The translations under genes and the position numbers were made by a program. Below, piece after piece: positions 45,891-59,525 of a stretch of 64,000 nt of DNA (the stretch's first letter is position 1; each line of letters begins with the position of its first letter). The notes beneath the pieces were generated by a model that had not been told where the DNA came from, did no database searches, and was given only the letters and a program-made list of their open reading frames with translations. Source of the stretch: Cristatella mucedo (lineage: Eukaryota; Bryozoa; Phylactolaemata; Cristatellidae); the NCBI GenBank assembly GCA_009760855.2, contig WPIO01000047.1, forward strand, positions 3,116,001 through 3,180,000, written 5' to 3'.

Positions 45891-46797
45891 TTCAATTGAA
45901 TTGTTTTGGTATTTACAGATTTTTGTTAGAAAAAATGCCAGGGATGTGTAGCCCTAAGCAAAACTGTTCAAATGTTAGCTTTAAGCAAGGAATCGATGGA
46001 TCCGCCAAACATGGTTAGGTGATTAAGCAGCACAGATAAGGACCAAAGGCCTAGTGTGCACGGCGACATTACCTTCGTTCTAGGATAACTATTCTATCGA
46101 TATTCGGCCGTTTCAAAGCACTCAAGTAGGCGCTAGGGAGCCATGCGAGATCCGAGGATCCGGGAATAGTTTGATAGATACCTGGCGTTCGAAACTGTTC
46201 TGCCCAAGACTTGATACGGAGACGTAAACCTGGCTGCGACTTGAGCGAAGCAAAAGCATCTATGTAGCGCAGTGAAAGAAAAGCGTAGCGTCAGGCCAAT
46301 CCTAGCGTAACATCACACAGCAGCCATTGTAATGAGCAGCTGAACTGCGAAAATTCCGGCAGGCCTTAGAGCTTACGACTCTTCCAAGTGAAATGGCCTG
46401 TATTTTAGTATGTACGATTGTGGCTTGCCGTAACTCATCTGACGCACTAGTTCGCTTAGACTATGCAGAGCGTCTTAATCGTTACTTTAATCCTTGGCAA
46501 ATTAACCAGCGTTCTTTGACTTTGCTTGCACGAACGCTTCTTGGGCCCCATAGCAGTACTGTAACTCGTTCCGCGGCCGTTAGCATAACATTCTGGTATT
46601 ATGCAAATGCGTACACGAACTCAAGGGCAAGTCAAGGTTTGAGGCACGCAGTTAAAATCAAGCTACCTTCGTTTTCACCGTGTTTCTATCAGCCGCACTC
46701 ATGTGGCGGTCTTAAATAGACAGTTCAAAGCGTCAGAAAAAGATGTAATGTTCACTGGGAGCCATAAAAAGACTTAAAATTATTTTTCTGTGTAAAC
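45891..46797. other. Unassigned plus-strand frame
   Basis: 46393-46719 is open for 108 codons (GLRHAVKIKLPSFSPCF near its end) without a recognised domain or splice sites that I trust. Confidence 0.35.
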
Positions 46798-46915
46798 ACT
46801 TCGTGGGTTTGAATATAGCAGTGTGCGATCCTTTTTCGCCAGTGCAAGCGGTGGTGATAGCCTTAGAGGCTCTTTTGTCGCTATACGATAAGAGGCTGTT
46901 AATTACGCTAGTATT
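46798..46915 (+). mobile_element. tRNA-derived SINE, 5'-truncated
   Basis: It starts in a box B-like CTTCGTGGGTTTGAATATAG and ends TTGTCGCTATACGATAAGAG then GCTGTTAATTACGC, following the 33588 copy. The tRNA head before box B is absent. Confidence 0.6.
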
Positions 46916-47524
46916 TTATTGTTGATTGTATAACTATAAAAATTATATACGCCTATGTGGAAATGTTTCACCTGTGCCTCCATTACGGTTAGGCCTATGG
47001 AAAATTGTCATGTTTGGTAAAGTTTTAATACACCGGAAAAGGCAAAGCTTGAGGATGGTAGATTCGCGAAGTGCTCAACTTTTTCCCAAAGCTATAACTT
47101 TATTTACTGCGAAATTGTGCTAATCTTCTAACTATTGCGAGCACATTTACTGTATATCTAGGTAGTGTTGCAAATGTGGTTTGAGACTTCCGCGTCCGGA
47201 CAGAGCTAGGTCGCAAACACGGCGCTCGCAACTTCTCTAGTCTCAGCTGACTCGTGACGAATGCAGGCGACACTGAAAGCTTGTACCGCGGCTAGCTAGT
47301 TGCAGTTGCAGTAGCAATGCATGTAGATGTGTCGGCAGTAGCCAAGCACGCGAGCAGCGACGAAGAGCGTAGGCCTTAAGGCCTACGCTAAGGCCGTAGG
47401 CCTTAGATCTTAACGTGACAAGCCCATATCTATAATGTAGATAAGTCAATTTCACCGAAATAGAGCTCAACAAGCACGAGCTCAACGGCGGCTGTGACTA
47501 ACACTGATGTGAAGTAATGTAGTT
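46916..47524. other. GC-rich block with palindrome
   Basis: Apart from the palindrome at 47367-47388, no feature is recognised. Frames at 46926-47123 and 47243-47485 lie on opposite strands. Confidence 0.45.
47367..47388. repeat. 22-bp perfect palindrome
   Basis: GCGTAGGCCTT followed by AAGGCCTACGC reads the same on both strands. A partial repeat (AAGGCCGTAGGCCTTAG) follows at once. It lies in a GC-rich block of 47.2-47.5 kb. Confidence 0.9.
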
Positions 47525-50500
47525 TATCTCCATCTGTAACTCTATAAAGTCATACAGACTATGTGGGTGTGACGCTGAAGGGTTTTGTATAGACCACTCA
47601 CAGCCTAAACGGCTTTCGGTACGCATTCGGCAGCCAACAGACTTCGTCGCACGCAACAAAGAAATTTGGGAAGCATAGCAGAGTCAGCTGAGCAATTGAT
47701 GTAGTGAGTAGCATGGAAGCAGCAGCTCAGGACCGCTGAAAAAGATGAGCCATAGTCAGCAGGTGCAGAGTAGCTGTCGTTGCACAAGAATTGTGGAAGC
47801 TAGTTCCACAGTCTAGGACCTGCAGAGCTAAAGCTTCTGTCGACAACAGTCTTTAAGTGGAGGAATGGAATAGCTTATTTATTTTTCATACAGGAACTGA
47901 GGGTACGAAGAGGCTGACACTGTTGCAACCGTTCAGCTAGGTACGAAGGAGCCAAGCCATGGTGAGCCTTGTAGGTTAGGGTAAGAACTTTGCTCTGTAT
48001 CCGTAGCTCAACCGGCATCCATCCTAGCTCTTTAGCAAAGGAGACACGTGGTCAAACCTCTGGCACTTGAAGACCAGCCTTGCAGCCATATTCATAGTCC
48101 GCTGTAGTGGCATAATAGCTTTCTTTGGTAGCCCAGCCAAAAGGGAATTGCAGTAATCAAGCCGAGACAGAACTAAGGGGCTAGTTAATTCTGTTGCAAT
48201 CCACTTTGGAAGACAGCTTCTAATCTTGGATAGCGATCGGACGTGATGGCTAGCTGTACAAACAGTCTTGTGAATGAAGCTTTCAAAATTTAGGCAGCTG
48301 TAGAAATCGACACCTAAATTTGAAGCACGTGGTGATGGTCGCACAATAGCATAACCTATTAGAAGAGCAAAGCCTTGTAATCCAGCCACACGCTTAGGGT
48401 GTCCTATGAGCAGCAGTTCGGCTTTATCATCATTTAGTTTCAGGAAGTTTTCTGACATCCAGGATCGTATATCGGCAAGGCAAGCATTTATTTTCTGAGT
48501 TTCTGCAGCATATTTCGACGGTTTTAATGACAAATACAGCTGAGCATCGTCAGCATAAAAGTGATATCCCAATCCATTGGCCTTAATCACTTTTCCAAGA
48601 GGTTGAATATAAATGGAGAACAGCAAAGGACCGAGTACGGACTCTTGAGGAACTTCACCGGCGACCCATCTCTAGTGCGAGACCTGACCCCCACACGACA
48701 CGGATTGAACACGATCAGACAAGTACGATTTAAACCACGCCAGTGCTTCGTCTACCAGAACGATCGTTGTTCTCAACCGTTCAAGTAGAACATCGTGATC
48801 AATGGTGTCAAAGGCAACCGGAATCTGGAAGAGCTAGGGCAGTGACATTCCCATCATTCTTGGCACGTAGAATGTCATTGTTAACACGGACGAGAACAGT
48901 TTCAGTGGATTGCTGTCTCAAGAACCCCCCCCCCGATTGAAATGTTTCTGAAATTTCATTATTTTCAATGTGTTCACACAGCTGCTTAGCAACAATTATT
49001 TCAACAATCTTTGACAAGAAAGGAAGGAGAGAAACTGGGCGACAGTTTGCAAGGACCTCTGTACCTAATCCAGGTTTTTTAAGTGTGGGTCTAACGTTGC
49101 CAATTTGAAGGTCTTGGGGACGATCCTTTTTCCCAAAGAAGCATTACAAATATCACGTTTATGGCAGGGCTAAGTTGGTCTGCTAGTAATGAACACAGAG
49201 ATGATGGTATAGGATCTTCAGGAGACATCCTTCTTTTACTAAACCTTATTAAGGTAGCACATCCCATGCAGAAACCTCGGAAAACCTTTTACGGAAGGTC
49301 AAAGGTTGTGATACCGCAATCGCTTTAGTCGGAGCGGGCTTTATGGAGGCACGAATTTGCAAAAGAATTTCCTTAAAGAAGGCTGAAAACTTTTCGGCTG
49401 AGCTCTTATTGTCTTGGGAGTCAGACCTCCAAGCATTGGCCAGTAAATAGTTTACTGTCTTATAAATCTGTTTAGGGTCCAACCGGGATGAATTCAGGTT
49501 TCGAGTGAAAAAAAAGCCCTGGTCTTTTTTAGGTTCCAGGTGTAAACTCGAATTAAGTCTTTGAAATTGGCTAGATCTGCATCTGACCCTGATTTCTTGA
49601 AATGACGTTCAAGCCTTCGCTTAACACGGCGCATCTTCAGTTTTTGCATAAATTGACAGAAATCTCTACGACTTTGTACACGGATAGAATGAACGGAAAC
49701 ATGCTTGTTAAGAACACTCCTGAGTGTCATGTTCCCTGCATCAGAGAGGATATCAGGGTTTCCGGTCCAGTCTGAATGCAGATCAAGAAGACCTGCACCA
49801 CAAACACACTTCAAAGCCTTGTCTACGTCAATGCTTTGTAAATTACGTCGCTTGACAAGTTCGACATTACCCCGTACGTACAAGGAAGCAGGAACAGTAA
49901 AAGAGACCGAACAATGGTCTGAGAGGGTCAGTGGGCACACCACAAGGTCAGTGGGGAGGACATCCTTGGTGATCACGAGATCTAGAATACGGCCACCGAC
50001 GTGCGTGGTGTGATTATCGTGTCAAACCAAACCAAAATTCACCAGACTGTCAAGAAATGAGCAGACCTAGCTGCTGATAGGGTTTCCTACGTGAATTTTG
50101 AAGTCTCCAGCAATCGGTAACGGCCTTTTACACACAAATACTGTAGCGAGAAACTCTGAAGACTCCTCTGTAAACAAGTTCAGACAGCCAGAAGGAAGGC
50201 CGGTATATCACGACAGTGAGAGGCATTGTCTTTGATGAAGACCTGACTGCAATCGATTCAAACGATGGCCCACGCGAAAAACTGCACATCTAGTAGCCAA
50301 ATGATTTGCGAACAACAATTGCAACCCCGCCACCAACCTTGTCAGAACGCATGGACTGATGAAATGAGATCCCGTTCCATGAAAACCCGGGTGGGGCAGT
50401 TTCAGATATACAGCTAGTGGAACAAAGCGTCATCCAAGTATCGGTAAGCAGAAATGCACCTAGCTTCTCCAGGACCACCTGATCACGGATAAGTAACCCC

Positions 50501-51030
50501 TCGGTTTTTAGCAAGCGGAAATTTAGTAGGCGGAACTTAGGAGGCTGTCCAACAATTTGGCGATGGCGATGAAGTGGTTTGTATTCACGTTGGCGTGTAT
50601 CCTGCCCGGCGGACGTGGGCCCTTCGAATTTGAATTGGACCTTAGTAACGGCCGCCGGTCGACGTTTCGCAACGTGCTGGGTCACGGCAGGTGAGCTACT
50701 ACCTCAACGAGTACTATATATTCAGAGCTTTAAACTTACGGGTCGTGAGTTTTATAGCCGAGCTGTTGATAGGGTGAACGCAGGCTGCAGGAAGGCTCCC
50801 TATGACCGGCCAAAGAAGGCCCGCCGGTAGGTATCGATTAATGGCGACATTGCACCTTATGCTAAGCAGGTCCTGTTTTATGTAACATATCCTAAGACAG
50901 CTTACAAATAGTCACAGTGAAGATAGCAGCGGAATACCCGGAGGTATCGCGGAGAAAATCAGGTAAAGGTCCACACCACGCTAGGAGTCGCCCGAGGCCG
51001 CTCTCTAGCACGGGGAGGAATGAGCTCAAA
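47525..51030 (-). mobile_element. LINE family B, near full length (about 3.5 kb)
   Basis: In order on the minus strand: an N-terminal part ending LLTDTWM and GGGVAIVVRKSFGY (50290-50685, APE-type endonuclease); the endonuclease end LSDHCSVSF (49494-49976); a linker (DPKQIYKTVNYLL, 49249-49482); an RT start (SKIVEIIVAKQLCEHIE, 48808-49017); and RT with the catalytic [13 protein letters not shown] (48024-48626). The 3' end is GAGTTACAGATGGAGAT. Frames are broken several times, so it is not functional as it stands. It is the reference copy for this family in the window. Confidence 0.88.
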
Positions 51031-51858
51031 TCAGCCCAAACATCTAGGCCAACTTCGAGAACACCACAGCCGGTCTATCACTCGAGCTTTGGCTTGTGTG
51101 CTGCCTTGGCCCTAGACTATTGCATAATTGGTTCCTAGTCACCAGGATTCATGAACCACGAATAATGAATACCAATTGTAATTCCGTTGATTTAGCACAC
51201 CGCCATTTCAGTGGATGAGTTTCCATAGGGTGGCCCACGATAGCAATTAAAGAAGTCAATCCACCTTTCTTATTTTCGAGGCGCTATTGAGGTAACTATT
51301 ACTAGACGTTACTAAAGAGGTTTTCTAGGCTGCCTAGTGCTTTCATCAACCCGCTTCTATCGTTCAGACACGCTTCTCGTGGGAGTTTCCTAATTCTCAT
51401 AATCCTGTCAGAAGCAGGCGTGCAGGCCTCGTCTAAGACTGCCATCAGACTGCCTGAAGCGGGACAACTTCTTCGTGAGCCCTTACACTTTCTTGCCAAC
51501 TTTAACTGAAAACATATTCGCGATACGGCTACGGTCAAGCCAGCTGAAGAAAGCTCTGTCGGGAAACCCGGATGCGTGTAGCGAGTGCATTATTTGAGCT
51601 TCACTTGAGCAACCAGGCTCTCTTTAAATGAGCAGTACGAAAATGTCTTCGCGTGCCTGTATGAAATAGTGCATTATTATTGAGTACCAGACAACTGGCA
51701 CTGTTAAACTATGGGCAATCATGCGCAAACCAACTAGTCCATGGGGCTCGACGAGCTGTCTGCGAGTAATTCCGGATTTGACTTGAACAGCTGACAGCGA
51801 GTGACGCGTCTACGCGCTAGCGTCTAAGCGCTAAAGCCCAAGCGCTAGCGCCTAATCG
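51031..51858. other. Flank of LINE B, one open minus-strand block
   Basis: 51302-51538 is open on the minus strand behind GTTTTCAG, with CKGSRRSCPASGSL and DRIMRIRKLPREACL. I recognise no family. It might be an exon of an unknown gene. Confidence 0.3.
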
Positions 51859-52115
51859 CTAGCGTCGCCAGCGCTAGCGTCGCCAGCGCTAGCGTCGCCA
51901 GCGCTAGCGTCGTCAGAGCTAGCGTCGCCAGAGCTAGCGTCGCCAGCGCTAGCGTCGCCAGAGCTAGAGTCGCCAGCGCTAGCGTCGCCAGCGCTGTTCG
52001 TGATAAACCTATCTATATCTGGAGAATGCATAAAGTGAGCTTCAAGTTTTGCGATGACTTCACAACAGCCCCTTTTTAGGGAATAAAAAGTATTATAGAA
52101 AATATGCCTATTCAA
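51852..52115 (-). CDS. Open frame ending in GDASA repeats, unrecognised
   Basis: The 87-codon frame begins with hydrophobic and basic text (FYNTFYSLKRGCCEVIAKLE), continues HFMHSPDIDRF and ends in about ten GDASA units. The segment GCCEVIAKLEAHF resembles GCRELMRKIEAGF of semaphorin exon 2, and the DNA agrees at 25 of 32 positions (52040-52071 against the matching part of exon 2). It could be a duplicated exon, a remnant of a second semaphorin, or chance. There is no independent evidence of expression. Confidence 0.25.
   Translation of the reverse strand: MNRHIFYNTFYSLKRGCCEVIAKLEAHFMHSPDIDRFITNSAGDASAGDSSSGDASAGDASSGDASSDDASAGDASAGDASAGDASD
51859..51994. repeat. 15-bp minisatellite
   Basis: About nine units of GCTAGCGTCGCCAGC follow each other with point changes such as GAG for GCG. 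The period is a multiple of three, and on the minus strand it stays open as repeated GDASA/SGDAS within the frame 51852-52115. GC content is much higher than in the flanks. Confidence 0.9.
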
Positions 52116-52599
52116 TAAATATATAGCTGTAAATCATTGCAATCGGTTGATTTATTTTGCACATGTACGTTAGCAGACGCTAGGGATTTAGCTCAATAGA
52201 GAGTGAATTTTACAAGACTGGAGTTTTGTGGTGCAATCTAACTCCGCAATATTATTATAAGAACAGGTCATTTTCATAGCACGGTAAGACATCTAAATCC
52301 CTATCTAGGCGAGTTACAACTTATTCTAAGAAAAGTGCTAAGTAAAGGCTAACGACGTGCAGCGCATCCTTCTTAGACAAACAAAAATAAGCGAACAAGA
52401 AGACCCTCGTAGAAACCTGTTAATAAGAACCCGGTTATTACGATGCACTTACGCTCAGATAAGCATGCAAAGCACCCAGAAACGCATAGACAAGTTTTTC
52501 GCTAAGCAGGGAAAGCTGAGCGGATCTGTAGCACTTATCTTTAGCTGATACTTCACTGATGCGCGAAGACATGCAGAGATGTTGACGTGAAGCTGGAAG

Positions 52600-52985
52600 C
52601 TGAAGCTCTTGAATCTCGGATCATATAAACTAAAAGCCGAGGTCAGCTAAAGATTTCAATAGAGGGCGAAGAGCCGAGAGAGACAACTGAAAGCTGAGTT
52701 GGGAGTGATACGAGATCATACTGGAGGAGGGAGCAGGGGGGGATACTGGAGGAGGGGCCGCGGAGGATAGGTAGGCTGGAGCGATGGCCGCGAGTGAATA
52801 GACCTGTACGCTAGAGGGGAAATCTTCAGGTCGACTCTGCCATTGACAGGGAGCGAGCGAAACTGATACAGGAGTGAAGCGAAGTGGCAGCTACGACAGT
52901 TTTGACGACAGAGCGGACGAGCTGCTGACTTACTGACGGATCTGGTCATTTCAATTAGCCTGCGATGATTAGGAGAAGACAATTA
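52600..52985 (-). mobile_element. Diverged LINE fragment
   Basis: The frame 52716-52982 reads CRQNCRSCHFASLLYQF and LPVNGRVDLKISPLAYRSIH, corresponding to the RT C-terminal text LPVKQRIDFKVLSLTFRSLHS of family A at low identity. It ends in a GGA-rich stretch. Confidence 0.6.
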
Positions 52986-55084
<2,099 letters not shown>

Positions 55085-55215
55085 GTAGGTAAGCTGTTTT
55101 AACAGCTTAGATTGTATGGCGACGGCGCGGGGAGAGACACGTTGGCTATCCCTACCACTTGAAATCGGTATTAAAAAGATTTTCCGCGACAGGATCCGAA
55201 CCAACGGCGTTGTTC
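55085..55215 (-). mobile_element. tRNA-like SINE, distinct type
   Basis: The plus strand shows GGTAAGCTGTTTTAACAGC (inverse 3' hairpin) and CGCGACAGGATCCGAACC, the inverse of a box B GGTTCGGATCC. The head differs from the other SINEs. The 3' GCTGTTAAAACAGC is a variant of the shared ending. Confidence 0.5.
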
Positions 55216-57449
55216 GTTAAGTGCAAGCGCCGAAAGCACCCCTAGGCTGAGACTTTGGAAGGCCGCATTCCAGAAATAAGAACGCATGACCTCGTGCGCA
55301 CGATTGTCCTGCTCCAAGCCGTAGGCGCTGCGTACACGTACTGTGTACGTGCCTTAAGCAGTGGCACGTAGCAAGATCAAAGAGTTGCATGCTGCCAAGA
55401 TCATTTGACTCACGCCCCGCGATGCTTTAAGGCTCTGAAAATCGGAGCTTGCTCGGATGCCAACGTTAAACCTGCTGGTATTCAGGGAGCCACGCTGCAG
55501 AGCTGCCAGGCAGCACTTGCAAGTAAAATATGCAGCTCTCGTCCTCCTCCGCTTCGGCTTAAACCGGGATATCTCGCGGGCTGTCGGTGCCCCGGAAGCC
55601 GGGATCGCTTTGGGTGCTCTAAGCGCGGCTCCTCCTTTGGACTGGAGGTCGTCGTAGCACTGATTGCTCCTCAGGTCAAGGGCTCGAGCTCTGTGGCCTA
55701 TGTGAAGTGCATGGATAGAGGATAAATTCTCTTAGGTTACCATGCAAAATAATTGCATTTCATTTTATTTTTATCTATTTGGCCTACACACGCCACACTC
55801 GCAAGCTTTTTATATCCTTGTCCGTCCGAGCGGGAGGTTTGTGTAAGCCCTAGACTAGGAAGCGTCCTCAAAAAAACAGCCAGCTGGTGGACTTTGGATT
55901 CGATGCTGCATTCCAAATCATCGCGATCTCTGCTCGGTGTCTCATTAGAGAGAGATTAGTTGCTGATCAGCCGCTTGCATTCCCAATATAGCAAGCGCTC
56001 ATTAGCAGTAACCTTATGCATTGGTGGGTACGACAGATAAAAGCCATTAAAAATAGAGCAAATACTGAGAAGAAAGAGGATATATCTTGAAGATAAGCAC
56101 TAGATACTTGAGGGAATAGCTAAGATATTTGCTTCAAGCTTGAACATTAAACGAAACACTGACTTGTTCATGAAAATCAAACATTTGCGGCTAAATATGC
56201 AGCCAAATGCATAGTGCCGCTTAAAAACACTGGGGACTTGAGCAGCGACAGCAGAGAATGGCAAGTACGCACGTCGAAGTATTTGACACCGGAAAGAGCA
56301 CTTTTCTTTTGAAGCTGGAAAAAAGATTGAAGCCCCTCGGCATTTTGGATTAAAGGATCGACGAATCTCCTGCTGCTAACAGCGCCAAGAGGTATGGTCA
56401 GAGTCGTCAGTGCGGATAGAGCTGTCACAAGAAATAGGACAGAACGGTATATCTAGCGACATCCACAAAAACCTTCTACTCGGCCTCGAAAAACTCCGTC
56501 ATTCTCGTGACTTTAAAAACGCGTTGTCGCTAGCTGTTGTCTCAAGCCCACCGTCTCAGTCTTTAGCGAGGGCAGAGCCTCAGTCGGCCGCAAGTTGTCA
56601 CTGTAAAGATGTGGCACTAAGCTGTGACTTGTGGCGCTACGTTGTCACGGATGAGAAACCCCAGCTTAATTGATAACGACAGCTGATCAGTCCCCCTTGC
56701 TCAGACAGGGCTCCCAGCGTGTCTGGCTAAAGAACCAGGGTAGTATTCGCTCAAGTTTGGTAGATGATTATACGAGACAGAGGGAGACATCAACCAGCGT
56801 TTAATCGTTTAATCAGTAGTCTGGTGGTCGCCCACTTAAATGGGTGCGTACGATTGCAATCGAAATTCCAGCGTAGGGTAAATGTGACAGCCAACGCTGC
56901 CGAGTTAAGATCCAATGCAGGTGTTAGCACGCTGAATTCGAGGACTAGTCGGCCGATTAATTAAACTCATCCAGACCGATTTCCTTTCGATTGGAACTTC
57001 TTAGAGTCTCTCTACAGTGGCAGCCGCCGGCAGTGTTGTCAAGTAAGACTCTGTACCGCCGCAATGATACTATGTGATCGTCCGATCATGTGATCATGTG
57101 ATCATCGACATCATCTGTTCCTGGTGAGCCTCACTCAACTGGAACCGAAGCGAGAATCTGGCGAAAGATGGCCCATCTTTGGTTGGAAAGTGTCATTTAG
57201 AGTGACCCCCACAGCTGGCGCGAGCGAGCGAGTGAAGAGTTCAAGCAGCAACAACTGCTGCAGGGTATGCACATGGTTTCTGGCTACTGTGTAGGACCTC
57301 TTGAGGGTCGTTATCTTCATGCTGGCCGAACCAAGAGAAATCACTAGCACTTAGTTCTAAGGCGAGTGCAGCGACTGGGAATATCTTGGTTCTAACCAGG
57401 CGCACGCTTGCACAATTGCTTCGATTCGCGTTAGGCCTTAAAGTAATAA
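55216..57449. other. Mostly unannotated, one possible exon
   Basis: Contains the candidate exon 56290-56421. Two overlapping plus-strand frames (55405-55725, 55457-55657) are GC-rich but unassigned. A small repeat of GATCATGT occurs at 57075-57105. Confidence 0.4.
56290..56421 (-). CDS. Possible far-upstream semaphorin 5' exon
   Basis: An open block of 43 codons lies behind a good acceptor (pyrimidine-rich, ending GTGACAG) and before a weak donor (CCG|GTGTCA). It reads with a hydrophobic start (ALTTLTIPLGAV) followed by a polar stretch containing FVDPLIQNAEGL and FFQLQKKSALS. Its entry and exit phases are both 1. That matches the phase 1 entry of the exon at 37729-37825, and the joined sequence resembles the start of a mature semaphorin. 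No start codon is in the block, so another exon would be needed. It could equally be a chance open stretch. Confidence 0.22.
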
Positions 57450-58155
57450 TAATGCTAGTATTACGTTTGTATAGCGCCCTCAGAGAACTTAATCTATTTC
57501 TGGAAACTTTACCCATGCTGCTAAGGTCGCGTGGTCGAATGGTTAGTGATAGCACGATCGCTGACAGTAAGTATAACATAGAGGTGACATGAACACGGTC
57601 AATATGTAAACATGGTTAGTGGTAGTATGCACAGTTTCAGACAGCATAAGTCTACAAAGGATGAATCATATGCACCTACTGAATATTGTGATAATTAAAT
57701 GCATTGCTAGTTTCTTTCTAAAACTCTCCAAGATGAGGGATGTCCTTACGTCAGTCGGCCGTGAGCTTTGGGCTTTGGGAGCATATGAACTCAAGGCACT
57801 ATCACCAAAGTATTTAAGGTTCGTACGAGGTGTAGCTAAATTACTTTTTTCGTAAGAGCGAAGAGCACGATGCTTAACCTGGTGAAAGAAAATATCTGAT
57901 AGGTAGGCTGGAGCCAAAGAATGAAGGGAACTGAAAGTGAGTGACGGAACATTGAAGTCAGTGCGCTTCTTGACTCTGAGCATGTGCAGGTAGGCGAGAA
58001 GTGGCGTGACGTGCCAACTGTGACGTTCACGAGAGACGAGCCTAGCTGCACAGTTTTGCACCAGCTGTAAGCGAGTGATTGCACAGGCCGGCAGCCTAGC
58101 AAGCAGTGAGTTGCAGAAGTCAAGACGGGATTTCCCAAATGCCTGAACCAATCTA
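57450..58155 (-). mobile_element. LINE A subfamily copy
   Basis: It has the inverse hairpin (TAGCGCCCTCAGAGAACTTA) behind AATAAT. The RT C-terminal region lies in 57666-58151 (CAITRLQLVQNCAARLVSRE and NLKYFGDSALSSYAPKA). It is diverged from the copy that follows at 58158 and is interrupted at its 5' side by that copy's (AAT)n. Confidence 0.8.
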
Positions 58156-58157
58156 GA

Positions 58158-59187
58158 AGTAATAATAATAATAACAATAATAATTCACTTGATAAAGCGC
58201 CCTCAGAGAACTTAATCTCTCTCTAGGCGCTTTACATTTGCTGTAAAGTGAAATGCAATTGAAAGGTAAGTAAAATCATGCTTGAAGAAACAAACGAAAT
58301 GAATAACATGGTTAGGGGTGACATGCACAGGGTCAGCATGCAAATGTGGTTAGTGGCAGCATGCAGAGTGTCAGCACGCATAAGCACATTGAGGACGAAT
58401 CACAGGGACCCACTGAATGCTGTCCTAAATAGGTGTGTTTTTAGGTTCCTTTTAGATGTGGTCAGGTCAGGGGATGTTCTGACGCAGGTCGGGAGAGAGT
58501 TCCAGGCTTTGGGAGCATATGAACTAAATGCACGGTCTCCAAAGGATTTAAGGTTTGTATGAGGTATTTCTAGACTGTTGGATTCCGAAAAGCGGGTGGT
58601 ACGATGCTTAGCCTGATGGGGTAGTATATCTGACAGATAGGCTGGAGCCATAGAATGAAGGGACCTAAAAGTGAGCGACAAAACCTTGAAGTCAATCCGT
58701 TGCTTGACTGGTAGCCAGTGCAGGTCTGCGAGAAGTGGAGTAATGTGGCAACTGCGACGCTCACGACAGACAAGCCTAGCTGCCGAGTTTTGCACCAGCT
58801 GCAATCGCCTGATCGCACATGCTGGTAGGCCAGTGAGCAGTGAGTTGCAGAAGTCGAGACGAGATGTCACGAATGCATGGACCAACTTGGACGTGGTATC
58901 CTTATCTAAACAGGCTCGAATTTTAGCAATGTTATGAAGCTGAAAATAGGCGGATTTGACTGTGGAGCTGATGTGGTGGTCTAACGAGAGGTCGCTTTGG
59001 AACATGACACCTAGATTTCGAGCTGATTCAACTGGAGATATGCTGGCAGAGCCAATTTTGAGATTCAGCCTTTCCAATCTCTGGATCACACTGGGTTTTC
59101 CCATAACTAGTAAGTTAGTTTTATCATCGTTAAGTTTTAGAAAATTTGCTGCCATCCATGTAGTATGTTTGTCCAAGCAAGGCCCAA
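58158..59187 (-). mobile_element. LINE family A copy with intact C-terminus
   Basis: The frame 58400-59176 (258 codons) runs from just after the catalytic motif to the natural stop: LKLNDDKTNLLVMGKP, ACLDKDTTSKLVHAFVTSRL, LPVKQRIDFKVLSLTF, SLPTCVRTSPDL and FSGSL. It gives the correct C-terminus of the family A protein. The hairpin and (AAT)n are present at the 3' end. Confidence 0.88.
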
Positions 59188-59525
59188 TTTTAGCAATGTT
59201 ATGCAGCTGAAACTATGCAGACTCAAATGTGGAGCCGATGTGTTTATCTAATGAAATGTCACTTTGGAAAATGATACCTAGATTACGTGCAGAATCATAA
59301 GGAGATATCCTGGCAGAGCCGATTTTTAGTGTAAAACTTTGCCGTTTCTTAGTCACATTTGGTTTTCCCCATACTAGCAAGTAGTTTGTCATTTAATTTG
59401 AAAAATGTCGCTGCTATTTGTGTGCAAATGTCAGCAATACATGCAGAAAGTGTATGTAGAGAACTCGACCATCTAGACGGCTGGAGAGATGAAATCACTT
59501 GTACATTGCCGATCTTAGTGTGGTT
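59188..59525 (-). mobile_element. Second LINE A fragment abutting the first
   Basis: After 59187 the text jumps back to an earlier part of the family (GCCCAATTTTAGCAATGTTA, ATGTCACTTTGG, TTGGTTTTCCCCATACTAGC) at higher divergence. The frame 59349-59588 holds SACIADICTQIAATFFKLND. It marks an insertion of one copy in another or a tandem rearrangement. Confidence 0.7.
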
